DNA of 64,000 bases from Saccoglossus kowalevskii. Its lineage: Eukaryota > Hemichordata > Enteropneusta > Harrimaniidae. The notes beneath the pieces were generated by a model. That model did not search any database. It saw only the letters and a list, made by a program, of their open reading frames with translations, and had not been told where the DNA came from. The stretch covers positions 1 through 64,000 of the forward strand of contig NW_003157344.1 of the NCBI RefSeq assembly GCF_000003605.2, read 5' to 3'. A program made the translations under genes and the position numbers. Below, one piece after another: positions 53,431-64,000 of this stretch; the first letter of the stretch is position 1; each line of letters begins with the position of its first letter.

Positions 53431-56400
53431 TGTTGTATACATGTGACAGTAACTACAGTGTATGTATGTTGAATACGTGTGACAGTAACTACATTGTATG
53501 TATGTTAAATACGTCTGACAGTAACTGCAGTGTATGTATGTTGAATACATCTGACAGTAACTACAGTGTATGTATGTTGAATACATGTGAAAGTAACTAC
53601 ATTGTATGTATGTTAAATACGTGTGACAGTAACTACAGTGTATGTATGTTGAACACATGTTACAGTAACTACAGTGTATGTATGTTAAATACGTGTGACA
53701 GTAACTACAGTGTATGTATGTTGAATACGTGTGACAGTAACTACGTGTATGTATGTTGAATACGTGTGACAGTAACTACAGTGTATGTGTATTGAATACG
53801 TGTGACAGTAAATACAGTTTATGTATGTTGAATACGTGTGACAGTAACTACAGTGTATGTATGTTAAATACGTCTGCCAGTAATTACAGTGTATGTTTTG
53901 TTAAATACGTCTGCCAGTAACTACAGTGTATGTATGTTGAATACGTGTGACAGTAACTACAGTGTATGTATGTTGAATACGTGTGACAGTAACTACAGTG
54001 TATGTATGTTGAATACGTGTGACAGTAACTACAGTGTATGTATGTTGAATACGTGTGACAGTAACTACGGTGTATTTGTATTGAATACGTGTGACAGTAA
54101 CCTACAGTGTATGTATGTTGAATACGTGTGACAGCAAATACAGTGTATGTGTGTTGAATACGCGTGACAGTAACTACAGTGTATGTATGTTGAATACGTG
54201 TGACAGTAACTATAGTGTATGTATGTTAAATACGTGTGACAGTAACTACAGTGTATGTATGTTGAATACATGAGACAGTAACTACAATGTGTGTATGTCG
54301 AATACATAAGACAGTAACCTACAGTGTGTGTATGTTGAATACGTGTGACAGTAACTACAGTGTATGTATTTTGAATACATGAGACAGTTACTACAATGTA
54401 TGTATGTCGAATACATGAGACAGTAACCTACAGTGTATGTAGGTTGAATACGTGTGACAGTAACTACAATGTATGCATGTTGAATACGTCTGACAATAAC
54501 TAGTGTATGTGTGTTGAATACGCGTGACAGTAACTACAGTGTATGTATGTTGAATACGTGTGACAGTAACTGCAGTGTATGTGTGTTGAATACGCGTGAC
54601 AGTAACTACAGTGTATGTATGTTGAATACATGAGACAGTAACTACTGTGTATGCATGTTGAATACGTGTGACAGTAACTACAGTGTATGTATGTTGAATA
54701 CGTCTGACAATAACTAGTGTATGTGTGTTGAATACGCGTGACAGTAACTACAGTGTATGTATGTTGAATACATGAGACAGTAACTACTGTGTATGTATGT
54801 TGAATACATGAGACAGTAACTATAGTGAATGTATGTTGAATACGTCTGACAGTAACTACAGTGTATGTATGTTGAATACATGTGACAGTAACTACAGTGT
54901 ATGTATGTTGAATACGTGTGACAGTAACTACAGTGTATGTGTGTTGAATACGTGTGACAGTAACTACAGTGTATGTATGTTGAATACGTGACAGTAACTA
55001 CAGTGTATGTATGTTGAATACATGTGACAGTAACTACAGTGTATGTATGTTGAATACGTGCGACAGTAACTACAGTGTATGTATGTTAAATACGTGTGAC
55101 AGTAACTGCAGTGTATGTATGTTGAATACGTGACAGTAACTACAGTGTATGTATGTTGAATACGTGACAGTAACTACAGTGTATGTATGGTGAATGCGTG
55201 TGACAGTAACTGCAGTGTATGTATGTTGAATACGCGACAGTAACTACAGTGTATGTATGTTGAATACGTGACAGTAACTACAGTGTATGTATGTTGAATA
55301 CATGTGACAGTAACTACAGTGTATGTATGTTGAATACGTGTGACAGAAACTGCAGTGTATGTATGTTGAATACGTGTGACAGTAACTGCAGTGTATGTAT
55401 GTTGAATACGTGACAGTAACTACAGTGTATGTATATTGAATATGTGACAGTAACTACAGTGTATGTTTGTTGAATACATATGACAGTAACTACAGAGTAT
55501 GTATGTTGAATACGTGCGACAGTAACTACAGTGTATGTATGTTGAATAAGTGCGACAGTAATTACAGTGTGTGTATGTTCAATACGTGTGACAGTAACTA
55601 CATTGTATGTATGTTAAATACGTCTGACAGTAACTGCAGTGTATGTATGTTGAATACATCTGACAGTAACTACAGTGTATGTATGTTGAACACGTGTGAC
55701 AGTAAATACAATGTATGTATGTTGAATACGTCTGACAATAACTAGTGTATGTGTGTTGAATACGCGTGACAGTAACTACAGTGTATGTATGTTGAATACG
55801 TGTGGACAGTAACTACAGTGTATGTGTGTTGAATACGCGTGACAGTAACTACAGTGTGTGTATGTTGAATGCGTCTGACAGTAACTAGTGCATGTGTGTT
55901 GAATACGCGTGACAGTAACTACAGATTATGTATGTTGAATACATGAGACAGTAACTACAGTGTATGTATGTTGAATACGTGTGACAGTAACGACAGTGTA
56001 AGTATGTTGAATACATGTGACAGTAGCTACAGTGTATATATTTTGAATACGTGCGACAGTAACTACAGTGTATGTATGTTGAATACGTGTGACAGTAACT
56101 GAAGTGTATGTATGTTGAATACGTGACAGTAACTACAGTGTATGTATGTTGAATACGTGACAGTAACTACAGTGTATGTATGTTGAATACATGTGACAGT
56201 AACTGCAGTGTATGCATGTTGAATACGTGTGACAGTAACTGCAGTGTATGTATGTTGAATACGTGTGTCAGTAACTGCAGTGTATGTATGTCAAATACAT
56301 GACAGTAACTACAGTGTATGTATGTTGAATACGTGACAGTAACTACAGTGTATGTATGTTGAATACATGTGACAGTAATTACAGTGTATGTATGTTGAAT

Positions 56401-58300
56401 ACGTGTGACAGTAACTACATTGTATGTATGTTAAATAGGTCTGACAGTAACTGCAGTGTATGTATGTTGAATACATCTGACAGTAACTACAGTGTATGTA
56501 TGTTGAATACATGTGAAAGTAACTACATTGTATGTATGTTAAATACGTGTGACAGTAACTACAGTGTATGTATGTTGAACACATGTGACAGTAACTACAG
56601 TGTATGTATGTTAAATACGTGTGACAGTAACTACAGTGTATGTATGTTGAATACGTGTGACAGTAACTACAGTGTATGTATGTTGAATACGTGTGACAGT
56701 AACTACAGTGTATGTGTATTGAATACGTGTGACAGTAACTACAGTGTATGTATGTTGAATACGTGTGACAGTAACTACAGTGTATGTATGTTAAATACGT
56801 CTGCCAGTAATTACAGTGTATGTTTTGTTAAATACGTCTGCCAGTAACTACAGTGTATGTATGTTGAATACGTGTGGCAGTAACTACAGTGTATGTATGT
56901 TGAATACGTGTGACAGTAACTACAGTGTATGTATGTTGAATACCTGTGACAGTAACTACAGTGTATTTGTATTGAATACTTGTGACAGTAACCTACAGTG
57001 TATGTATGTTGAATGCGTGTGACAGTAACTGCAGTGTATGTATGTTGAATACGTGACAGTAACTACAGTGTATGTATGTTGAATACGTGACAGTAACTAC
57101 AGTGTATGTATGTTGAATACATGTGACAGTAACTACAGTGTATGTATGTTGAATACGTGTGACAGTAACTGCAGTGTATGTATGTTGATTACGTGTGACA
57201 GTAACTGCAGTGTATGTATGTTGAATACGTGACAGTAACTACAGTGTATGTATATTGAATATGTGACAGTAACTACAGTGTATGTTTGTTGAATACATGT
57301 GACAGTAACTACAGTGTATGTATGTTGAATACGTGCGACAGTAACTACAGTGTATGTATGTTGAATACGTGCGACAGTAATTATAGTGTGTGTATGTTCA
57401 ATACGTGTGACAGTAACTACATTGTATGTATGTTAAATACGTCTGACAGTAACTGCAGTGTATGTATGTTGAATACATCTGACAGTAACTACAGTGTATG
57501 TATGTTGAATACATGTGAAAGTAACTACATTGTATGTATGTTAAATACGTGTGACAGTAACTACAGTGTATGTATGTTGAATACATATGACAGTAACTAG
57601 AGTGTATGTATGTTGAGTATGTGTGACAGTAACTACATTGTATGTATGTTAAATACGTGTGGCAGTAACTACAGTGTATGTATGTTGAATACGTGTGACA
57701 GTAACTACAGTGTATGTATGTTGAATACCTGTGACAGTAACTACAGTGTATGTGTATTGAATACGTGTGACAGTAACTACAGTGTGTGTATGTTGAATAC
57801 GTGTGACAGTGACTTCAGTGTGTGTATGTTCAATACGTGTGACAGTAACTACAGTGTATGTATGTTGAATGCGTGCGACAGTAACTACAGTGTATGTATG
57901 TTGAATACATGCGACAGTAATTACAGTGTGTGTATGTTCAATACGTGTGACAGTAACTACATTGTATGTATGTTAAATACGTCTGACAGTAACTGCAGTG
58001 TATGTATGTTGAACACATGTGACAGTAACTACAGTGTATGTATGTTGAATACGTGTGACAGTAACTACAGTGTATGTATGTTGAATACGTGTGACAGTAA
58101 CTACAGTGTATGTGTATTGAATACGTGTGACAGTAACTACAGTGTATGTATGTTGAATACGTGTGACAGTAACTACAGTGTATGTATGTTGAATACGTGT
58201 GACAGTAACTACAGTGTATGTATGTTGAATACGTGTGACAGTAAATACAGTGTATGTGTATTGAATACATGTGACAGTAACCTACAGTGTATGTATGTTG
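53430..58300 (+). repeat. About 9.1-9.3-kb lag duplication, copy 2
   Basis: Second copy of 44,050-49,150 with the same rare variants in the same order: AACTACGTGTATG (53,743), ACGGTGTATTTG (54,067), GACAGCAAATAC (54,130), ACATAAGACAG (54,304), TATGGTGAATGCG (55,186), ACGCGACAG (55,232) and AACTGAAGTG (56,097). Relative to copy 1 it has one extra 36-mer near 54,020 and lacks about 214 bp near 54,440. ACGTGTGGACAG near 55,800 is a private one-base insertion. Confidence 0.9.
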
Positions 58301-59529
58301 AATACGTGTGACAGTAACTACAGTGTATGTGTGTAGAATACGCGTTTCAGTAACTACAGTGTATGTATGTTGAATACGTGTGACAGTAACTATAGTGTAT
58401 GTATGTTAAATACGTGTGACAGTAACTACAGTGTATGTATGTTGAATACATGAAACAGTAACTACAGTGTATGTATGTTGAATACATGAGACAGTAACTA
58501 CTGTGTATGCATGTTGAATACGTGTGACAGTAACTACAGTGTATGTATGTTGAATACGTGTGACAGTAACTACATTGTATGTATGTTAAATACGTCTGAC
58601 AGTAACTGCAGTGTATGTATGTTGAATACATCTGACAGTAACTACAGTGTACGTATGTTGAATACATGTGAAAGTAACTACATTGTATGTATGTTAAATA
58701 CGTGTGACAGTAACTACAGTGTATGTATGTTGAACACATGTGACAGTAACTACAGTGTATGTGTGTTGAATACGTGTGACAGTAACTACAGTGTATGTAT
58801 GTTGAATACGTGACAGTAACTACAGTGTATGTATGTTGAATACATGAGACAGTAACTATAGTGTATATATGTCGAATACATGAGACAGTAGCCTACAGTG
58901 TATGTATGTTGAATACGTGTGACAGTAACTACAGTGTATGTATGTTGAATACGTGTGACAGTAACTACAGTGTATGTGTATTGAATACGTGTGACAGTAA
59001 CTACAGTGTATGTATGTTGAATACGTGTGACAGTAACTACAGTGTATTTACACTGTATGTTTTGTTAAATACGTGTGACAGTAACTACAGTGTATGTATG
59101 TTGAATACGTGTAACAGTAACTACAGTGTATGTATGTTGAATACGTGTGACAGTAACTACAGTGTATTTGTATTGAATACGTGTGACAGTAACCTACAGT
59201 GTATGTATGTTGAATACGTGTGACAGTAAATACAGTGTATGTGTGTTGAATACGCGTGACAGTAACTACAGTGTATGTATGTTGAATACGTGTGACAGTA
59301 ACTATAGTGTATGTATGTTAAATACGTGTGACAGTAACTACAGTGTATGTATGTTGAATACATGAGACAGTAACTACAGTGTATGTATGTCGAATACATG
59401 AGACAGTAACCTACAGTGTATGTATGTTGAATACGTGTGACAGTAACTACAGTGTATGTATTTTGAATACATGAGACAGTTACTTCAATGTATGTATGTC
59501 GAATACATGAGACAGTAACCTACAGTGTG
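58301..59529 (+). repeat. Patchwork of family A/B and D segments
   Basis: Satellite only. GTGTAGAATACGCG (58,328) links it to 6,909 and 51,927. TATATATGTCGAATAC near 58,866 and its surroundings (58,600-59,030) match 19,620-20,010 at lag about 39.0 kb. From 59,160 it follows the D-type order of TATTTGTATTG, TAAATACAG, TATGTCGAATAC and TTTTGAATACATG. Confidence 0.85.
59039..59056. repeat. 18-bp palindromic monomer junction
   Basis: ACAGTGTA, then TT, then TACACTGT forms a perfect inverted repeat with 8-bp arms. It arises where an ACAGTGTATTTG-type unit is joined to a TTACACTGTATGTTTTG-type unit, leaving a composite monomer. No other copy of this junction was seen. It is read as a recombination scar; a stem on either strand is possible but short. 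Confidence 0.9.
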
Positions 59530-59962
59530 TGTATGTTGAATACGTGTCACAGTAACTACAGTGTATGTGTGTTGAATACGCGTGACAGTAACTACAGTGT
59601 ATGTATGTTGAATACGTGTGACAGTAACTACATTGTATGTATGTTGAATACGTGTGACAGTAACTACATTGTATGTATGTTAAATACGTGTGACAGTAAC
59701 TACAGTGTATGTATGTTGAATACGTATGACAGTAACTACAGTGTATGTATGTTGAATACGTGTGACAGTAACTACAGTGTATGTGTATTGAATACGTGTG
59801 ACAGTAACTACAGTGTATGTATGTTAAATACGTCTGCCAGTAATTACAGTGTATGTTTTGTTAAATACGTGTGACAGTAACTACAGTGTATATATGTTAA
59901 ATACGTCTGCCAGTAACTACAGTGTATGTATGTTGAATACGTGTGACAGTAACTACAGTGTA
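59530..59962 (+). repeat. 433-bp exact tandem duplication, unit 1
   Basis: Twelve monomers, one of them a 37-mer (TTTTGTTAAATACG), make 433 bp. Identity with the following copy runs over 451 compared bases with no mismatch. Markers are ACGTGTCAC (59,541), two successive TACATTG monomers, ACGTATGAC (59,722) and TATATATGTTAAATACG (59,888). The left limit is set by the first mismatch, at 59,529. Confidence 0.97.
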
Positions 59963-60395
59963 TGTATGTTGAATACGTGTCACAGTAACTACAGTGTATG
60001 TGTGTTGAATACGCGTGACAGTAACTACAGTGTATGTATGTTGAATACGTGTGACAGTAACTACATTGTATGTATGTTGAATACGTGTGACAGTAACTAC
60101 ATTGTATGTATGTTAAATACGTGTGACAGTAACTACAGTGTATGTATGTTGAATACGTATGACAGTAACTACAGTGTATGTATGTTGAATACGTGTGACA
60201 GTAACTACAGTGTATGTGTATTGAATACGTGTGACAGTAACTACAGTGTATGTATGTTAAATACGTCTGCCAGTAATTACAGTGTATGTTTTGTTAAATA
60301 CGTGTGACAGTAACTACAGTGTATATATGTTAAATACGTCTGCCAGTAACTACAGTGTATGTATGTTGAATACGTGTGACAGTAACTACAGTGTA
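59963..60395 (+). repeat. 433-bp exact tandem duplication, unit 2
   Basis: Exact second copy; identity continues to 60,413, where ACGTGTCAC in unit 1's continuation is replaced by ACGTGTGAC. The absence of any substitution makes this the youngest duplication visible in the window, or else an assembly duplication. Confidence 0.97.
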
Positions 60396-60464
60396 TGTAT
60401 GTTGAATACGTGTGACAGTAACTACAGTGTATGTATGTTGAATACGTGTGACAGTAACTACAGT
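60357..60464 (+). repeat. Reference: three perfect consensus monomers
   Basis: These three consecutive 36-bp units are identical and match the most frequent base at every position of the array. They serve as the reference unit for describing variants. Each unit carries the word ACAGT twice, 9 bp apart (GACAGTAACT then ACAGTG), a TACA-G-TGTA dyad, and two alternating purine-pyrimidine tracts, GTGTATGTATGT (spanning the unit boundary) and ATACGTGTG. Confidence 0.97.
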
Positions 60465-63400
60465 GTATGTGTATTGAATACGTGTGACAGTAACCTACAG
60501 TGCATGTATGTTGAATACGTGTGACAGTAATTACAGTGTATGTGTGCTGGATACGCGTGACAGTAACTACAGTGTATGTATGTTGAATACGTGTGACAGT
60601 AACTATAGTGTATGTATGTTGAATACATGAGACAGTAACTACAGTGTATGTATCTCGAATACATGAGACAGTAACCTACAGTGTATGTGTGTTGAATACG
60701 TGTGACAGTAACTACAGTGTATGTATATTGAATACATGAGACAGTTACTACATTGTATGTATGTCGAATACATGAGACAGTATCCTACAGTGTGTGTATG
60801 CTGAATACGTGTGACAGTAACTACAGTGTATGTGTGTTGAATACGCGTGACAGTAACTACAGTTTATGTATGTTGAATACGTGTGATAGTAACTACAGTG
60901 TATGTGTGTTGAATACACGTGAAAGTAACTACAGTGTAGTTATGTTGAATACATGAGACAGTAACTACTGTGTATGTATGTTGAATACGTGTGACAGTAA
61001 ATATAATGTATGTATGTTGAATACGTCTGACAATAACTAGTGTATGTGTGTTGAATACGCGTGACAGTAACTACAGTGTATGTATGTTGAATACGTGTGA
61101 CAGTAACTGCAGTGTGTTTATGTTGAATACGTCTGACAGTAACTAGTGTATGTGTGTTGAATACGCGTGACAGTAACTACAGATTATGTATGTTGAATAC
61201 ATGAGACAGTAACTACAGTGTATGTATGTTGAATACGTGTGACAGTAACTACAGTGTATGTATGTTGAATACGTCTGACAATAACTAGTGTATGTGTGTT
61301 GAATACGCGTGACAGTAACTACAGTGTATGTATGTTGAATACATGAGACAGTAGCTACAGTGTATGTATGTTGAATACGTGCGACAGTAACTACAGTGTA
61401 TGTATGTTAAATACGTGTGACAGTAACTGCAGTGTATGTATGTTGAATACGTGACAGTAACTACAGTGTATGTATGTTGAATACGTGACAGTTACTAGAG
61501 TGTATGTATGTTGAATACGTGAGTTACTACAGTGTATGTATGTTGAATACGTGTGACAGTAACTGCAGTGTATGTATGTTGAATACGTGACAGTAACTAC
61601 AGTGTATGTATGTTGAATACATGTGACAGTAACTACAGTGTATGTATGTTGAATACGTGTGACAGTAACTGCAGTGTATGTATGTTGAATACTTGTGACA
61701 GTAACTGCAGTGTATGTATGTTGAATACGTGACAGTAACTACAGTGTATGTATGTTGAATATGTGACAGTAACTACAGTGTATGTATGTTGAATACATGT
61801 GACAGTAACTACAGTGTATGCATGTTGAATACGTGCGACAGTAACTACAGTGTATGTATGTTGAATACGTGCGACAGTAATTACAGTGTGTGTATGTTCA
61901 ATACGTGTGACAGTAACTACATTGTATGTATGTTAAATACGTCTGACAGTAACTGCAGTGTATGTATGTTGAATACATCTGACAGTAACTACAGTGTATG
62001 TATGTTGAATACATGTGAAAGTAACTACATTGTATGTATGTTGAATACGTGTGACAGTAACTACAGTGTATGTGTATTGAATACGTGTGACAGTAACTAC
62101 AGTGTATGTATGTTGAATACGTGTGACAGTAACTACAGTGTATGTATGTTAAATTCGTCTGCCAGTAATTACAGTATATGTTTTGTTAAATACGTGTGAC
62201 AGTAACTACAGTGTATGTATGTTAAATACGTCTGCCAGTAACTACAGTGTATGTATGTTGAATACGTGTGACAGTAACTACAGTGTATGTATGTTGAATA
62301 CGTGTGACAGTAACTACAGTGTATGTATGTTGAATAAGTGTGACAGTAACTACAGTGTATATGTATTGAATACGTGTGACAGTAACCTACAGTGTATGTA
62401 TGTTGAATACGTGTGACAGTAACTACAGTGTATGTATGTTGAATACATGTGACAGTAACTACAGTGTATGTATGTTGAATACGTGTGACAGTAACTATAG
62501 TGTATGTATGTTAAATACGTGTGACAGTAACTACAGTGTATGTATGTTAAATACGTGTGACAGTAACTACAGTGTATGTATGTTGAATACATGAGACAGT
62601 AACTACAGTGTATGTATGTCGAATACATGAGACAGGAACCTACAGTGTATGTATGTTGAATACGTGTGACAGTAACTACAGTGTATGTATATTGAATACA
62701 AGAGACAGTTACTACATTGTATGTATGTCGAATACATGAGACAGTAACCTTCAGTGTGTGTATGTTGAATACGCGGGACAGTAACTACAGTGTATGTGTG
62801 TTGAATACGCGTGACAGTAACTACAGTGTATGTATGTTGAATACATGTGACAGTAACTACAGTGTATGTATGTTGAATACGTGTGACAGTAACTACATTG
62901 TGTGTATGTTAAATACGTGTGACATTAACTACAGTGTATGTATGTTGAATACGTGTGACAGTAACTACAGTGTATGTATGTTGAATACGTGTGACAGTAA
63001 CTACAGTGTATGTGTATTGAATACGTGTGACAGTAACTACAGTGTATGTATGTTAAATACGTCTGCCAGTAATTACAGTGTATGTTTTGTTAAATACGTG
63101 TGACAGTAACTACAGTGTATGTATGTTAAATACGTCTGCCAGTAACTACAGTGTATGTATGTTGAATACGTGTGACAGTAACTACAGTGTATGTATGTTG
63201 AATACGTGTGACAGTAACTACAGTGTATGTATGTTGAATACGTGTGATAGTAACTACAGTGTATGTGTATTGAATACGTGTGACAGTAACCTACAGTGTA
63301 TGTATGTTGAATACGTGTGACAGTAACTACAGTGTATGTGTGTTGAATACGCGTGACAGTAACTACAGTGTGTGTATGTTGAATACGTGTGACAGTAACT

Positions 63401-64000
63401 ATAGTGTATGTATGTTGAATACATGAGACAGTAACTACAGTGTATGTATCTCGAATACATGAGACAGTAACCTACAGTGTATGTATGTTGAATACATGAG
63501 ACAGTAACTACAGTGTATGTATGTTGAATACGTCTGACAGTAACTACAGTGTATGTATGTTGAATACGTGACAGTAACTACAGTTCATGTATGTTGAATA
63601 CGTGACAGTATCTACAGTGTATGTATGTTGAATACATGTGACAGTAACTACAGTGTATACATGTTGAATACGTGCGACAGTAACTACAGTGTATGTATGT
63701 TAAATACGTGTGACAGTAACTGCAGTGTATGTATGTTGAATACGTGACAGTAACTACAGTGTATGTATGTTGAATACGTGACAGTTACTACAGTGTATGT
63801 ATGTTGAATACGTGTGACAGTAACTGCAGTGTATGTATGTTGAATACGTGACAGTAACTACAGTGTATGTATGTTGAATACGTGTGACAGTAACTGCAGT
63901 GTATGTGTGTTGAATACATGAGACAGTAACTACAGTGTATGTATGTCGAATACATGAGACAGTAACCTACAGTGTATGTATGTTGAATACGTGTGACAGT
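60396..64000 (+). repeat. Right-edge patchwork of family B and C segments
   Basis: Satellite only. GTATCTCGAATAC near 60,651 and 63,447 marks family B. 60,753 to about 61,090 matches 20,099-20,436 (lag 40,654 bp). 61,786-62,040 is C-like, with TATGTTCAATACG near 61,889. 62,150-62,700 matches 17,110-17,660 (lag about 45,038 bp). From 63,254 to the edge it follows the order seen after 10,897 and 14,137. ACGTGAGTTAC near 61,516 is a private 2-bp loss. The array continues past 64,000. Confidence 0.87.

Larger units (their letters stand above)
1..64000 (+). repeat. 36-bp satellite array filling the window
   Basis: A single tandem repeat covers every base I inspected, head to tail and in one orientation, with no unrelated insertion. 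The dominant unit is 36 bp and contains GTATGTATG, TTGAATACG and TGTGACAGTAAC followed by TACAGT; perfect units sit at 60,357-60,392, 60,393-60,428 and 60,429-60,464. Common length variants are 34 bp (TG lost, giving ACGTGACAG), 34 bp (CA lost, giving AATAACTAGTG), 37 bp (extra C in AGTAACCTACAG) and 37 bp (TTTTGTTAAATACG). Common base variants are ACATGAGAC, ACGCGTGAC, ACGTGCGAC, ACGTCTGAC, AACTGCAG and TACATTG. Both ends of the array lie outside the window. It is a minisatellite-sized unit in a satellite-sized array; function and genomic position are unknown. Confidence 0.99.

Noticed and set aside
1-64000. CRISPR array (repeat length 36 bp falls in the usual range)
   Set aside because: Units are joined directly with no spacers, and there is no leader or cas gene.
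1-64000. Telomeric repeat or telomere-associated tract
   Set aside because: No TTAGGG, TTTAGGG or TTAGG runs on either strand; the unit is unrelated.
1-64000. CENP-B box marking a mammalian-type centromere
   Set aside because: The TTCG...CGGG pattern is not met. TATGTCGAATAC variants give TTCG on the minus strand but the required CGGG part is missing.
1-64000. Transposon, LINE, SINE or virus-derived element hidden in the array
   Set aside because: No non-satellite sequence longer than a few bases was found, and no terminal repeats, poly-A tails or coding remnants.
1-64000. tRNA, rRNA or other structured RNA gene
   Set aside because: Nothing departs from the repeat; the longest perfect inverted repeat noticed is the 18-bp junction at 59,039-59,056.

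Overview
The whole 64 kb window is one uninterrupted tandem-repeat (satellite) array. The basic unit is 36 bp, always in the same orientation, running into both window edges; at about 36 bp per unit that is roughly 1,800 copies. Three perfect consensus units lie side by side at 60,357-60,464. The unit reads GTATGTATG, then TTGAATACG, then TGTGACAGTAACTACAGT; it is about 36% GC, with about twice as many G as C on the + strand. I see no gene, RNA gene, transposon, LTR element, CRISPR array or unique (non-satellite) sequence anywhere.

The many apparent reading frames are a by-product of the repeat. 36 is a multiple of 3, so stretches of pure 36-mers stay open, giving a 12-residue echo (MLNTCDSNYSVC on +, YSTYIHCSYCHT on -). 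Frames are broken wherever 34-, 35- or 37-bp variants or the ATGAG variant occur. Kilobase arrays of this kind suggest eukaryotic heterochromatin (centromeric, pericentromeric, subtelomeric or an interstitial block). The CpG-to-TpG/CpA pattern among variants fits a genome with cytosine methylation. The species cannot be named from the sequence.

The information is in the higher-order structure. Rare monomer variants act as barcodes and show segmental duplications at many scales: 108 bp (5.1 kb), 433 bp (59.5 kb, exact), about 578 bp (22.7-23.6 kb), 1,112 bp (40.5-42.3 kb), 1,140 bp (24.6-26.9 kb, 4 differences in 1,156 bp), 1,285 bp, 1,323 bp (12.4-15.0 kb), 1,917 bp, 2,326 bp (0.3-4.1 kb), about 2.5-2.7 kb in four successive copies (30.6-41 kb), 3,573 bp (14.2-20.0 kb) and about 9.1-9.3 kb (44.1-49.1 against 53.4-58.3 kb). 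Near-identical blocks also recur 19.6, 38.3, 40.7, 43.6 and 45.0 kb apart in shuffled order.

Layout: 0-4.1 kb, block A pair; 4.1-10 kb, family C units (anchor TTTGTTGAATACAT); 10-21 kb, family B units (marker GTATCTCGAATAC) with nested duplications; 20.8-23 kb, third copy of block A; 23-30 kb, mixed D-type units with a fresh 1,140-bp duplication; 30-42 kb, regular family D array; 42-58 kb, D/C mosaic carrying the 9-kb duplication; 58-64 kb, a patchwork of segments best matched at 10-11, 17, 19-20 and 23-27 kb. Boundaries were found by eye and are good to a few tens of bases unless stated otherwise.
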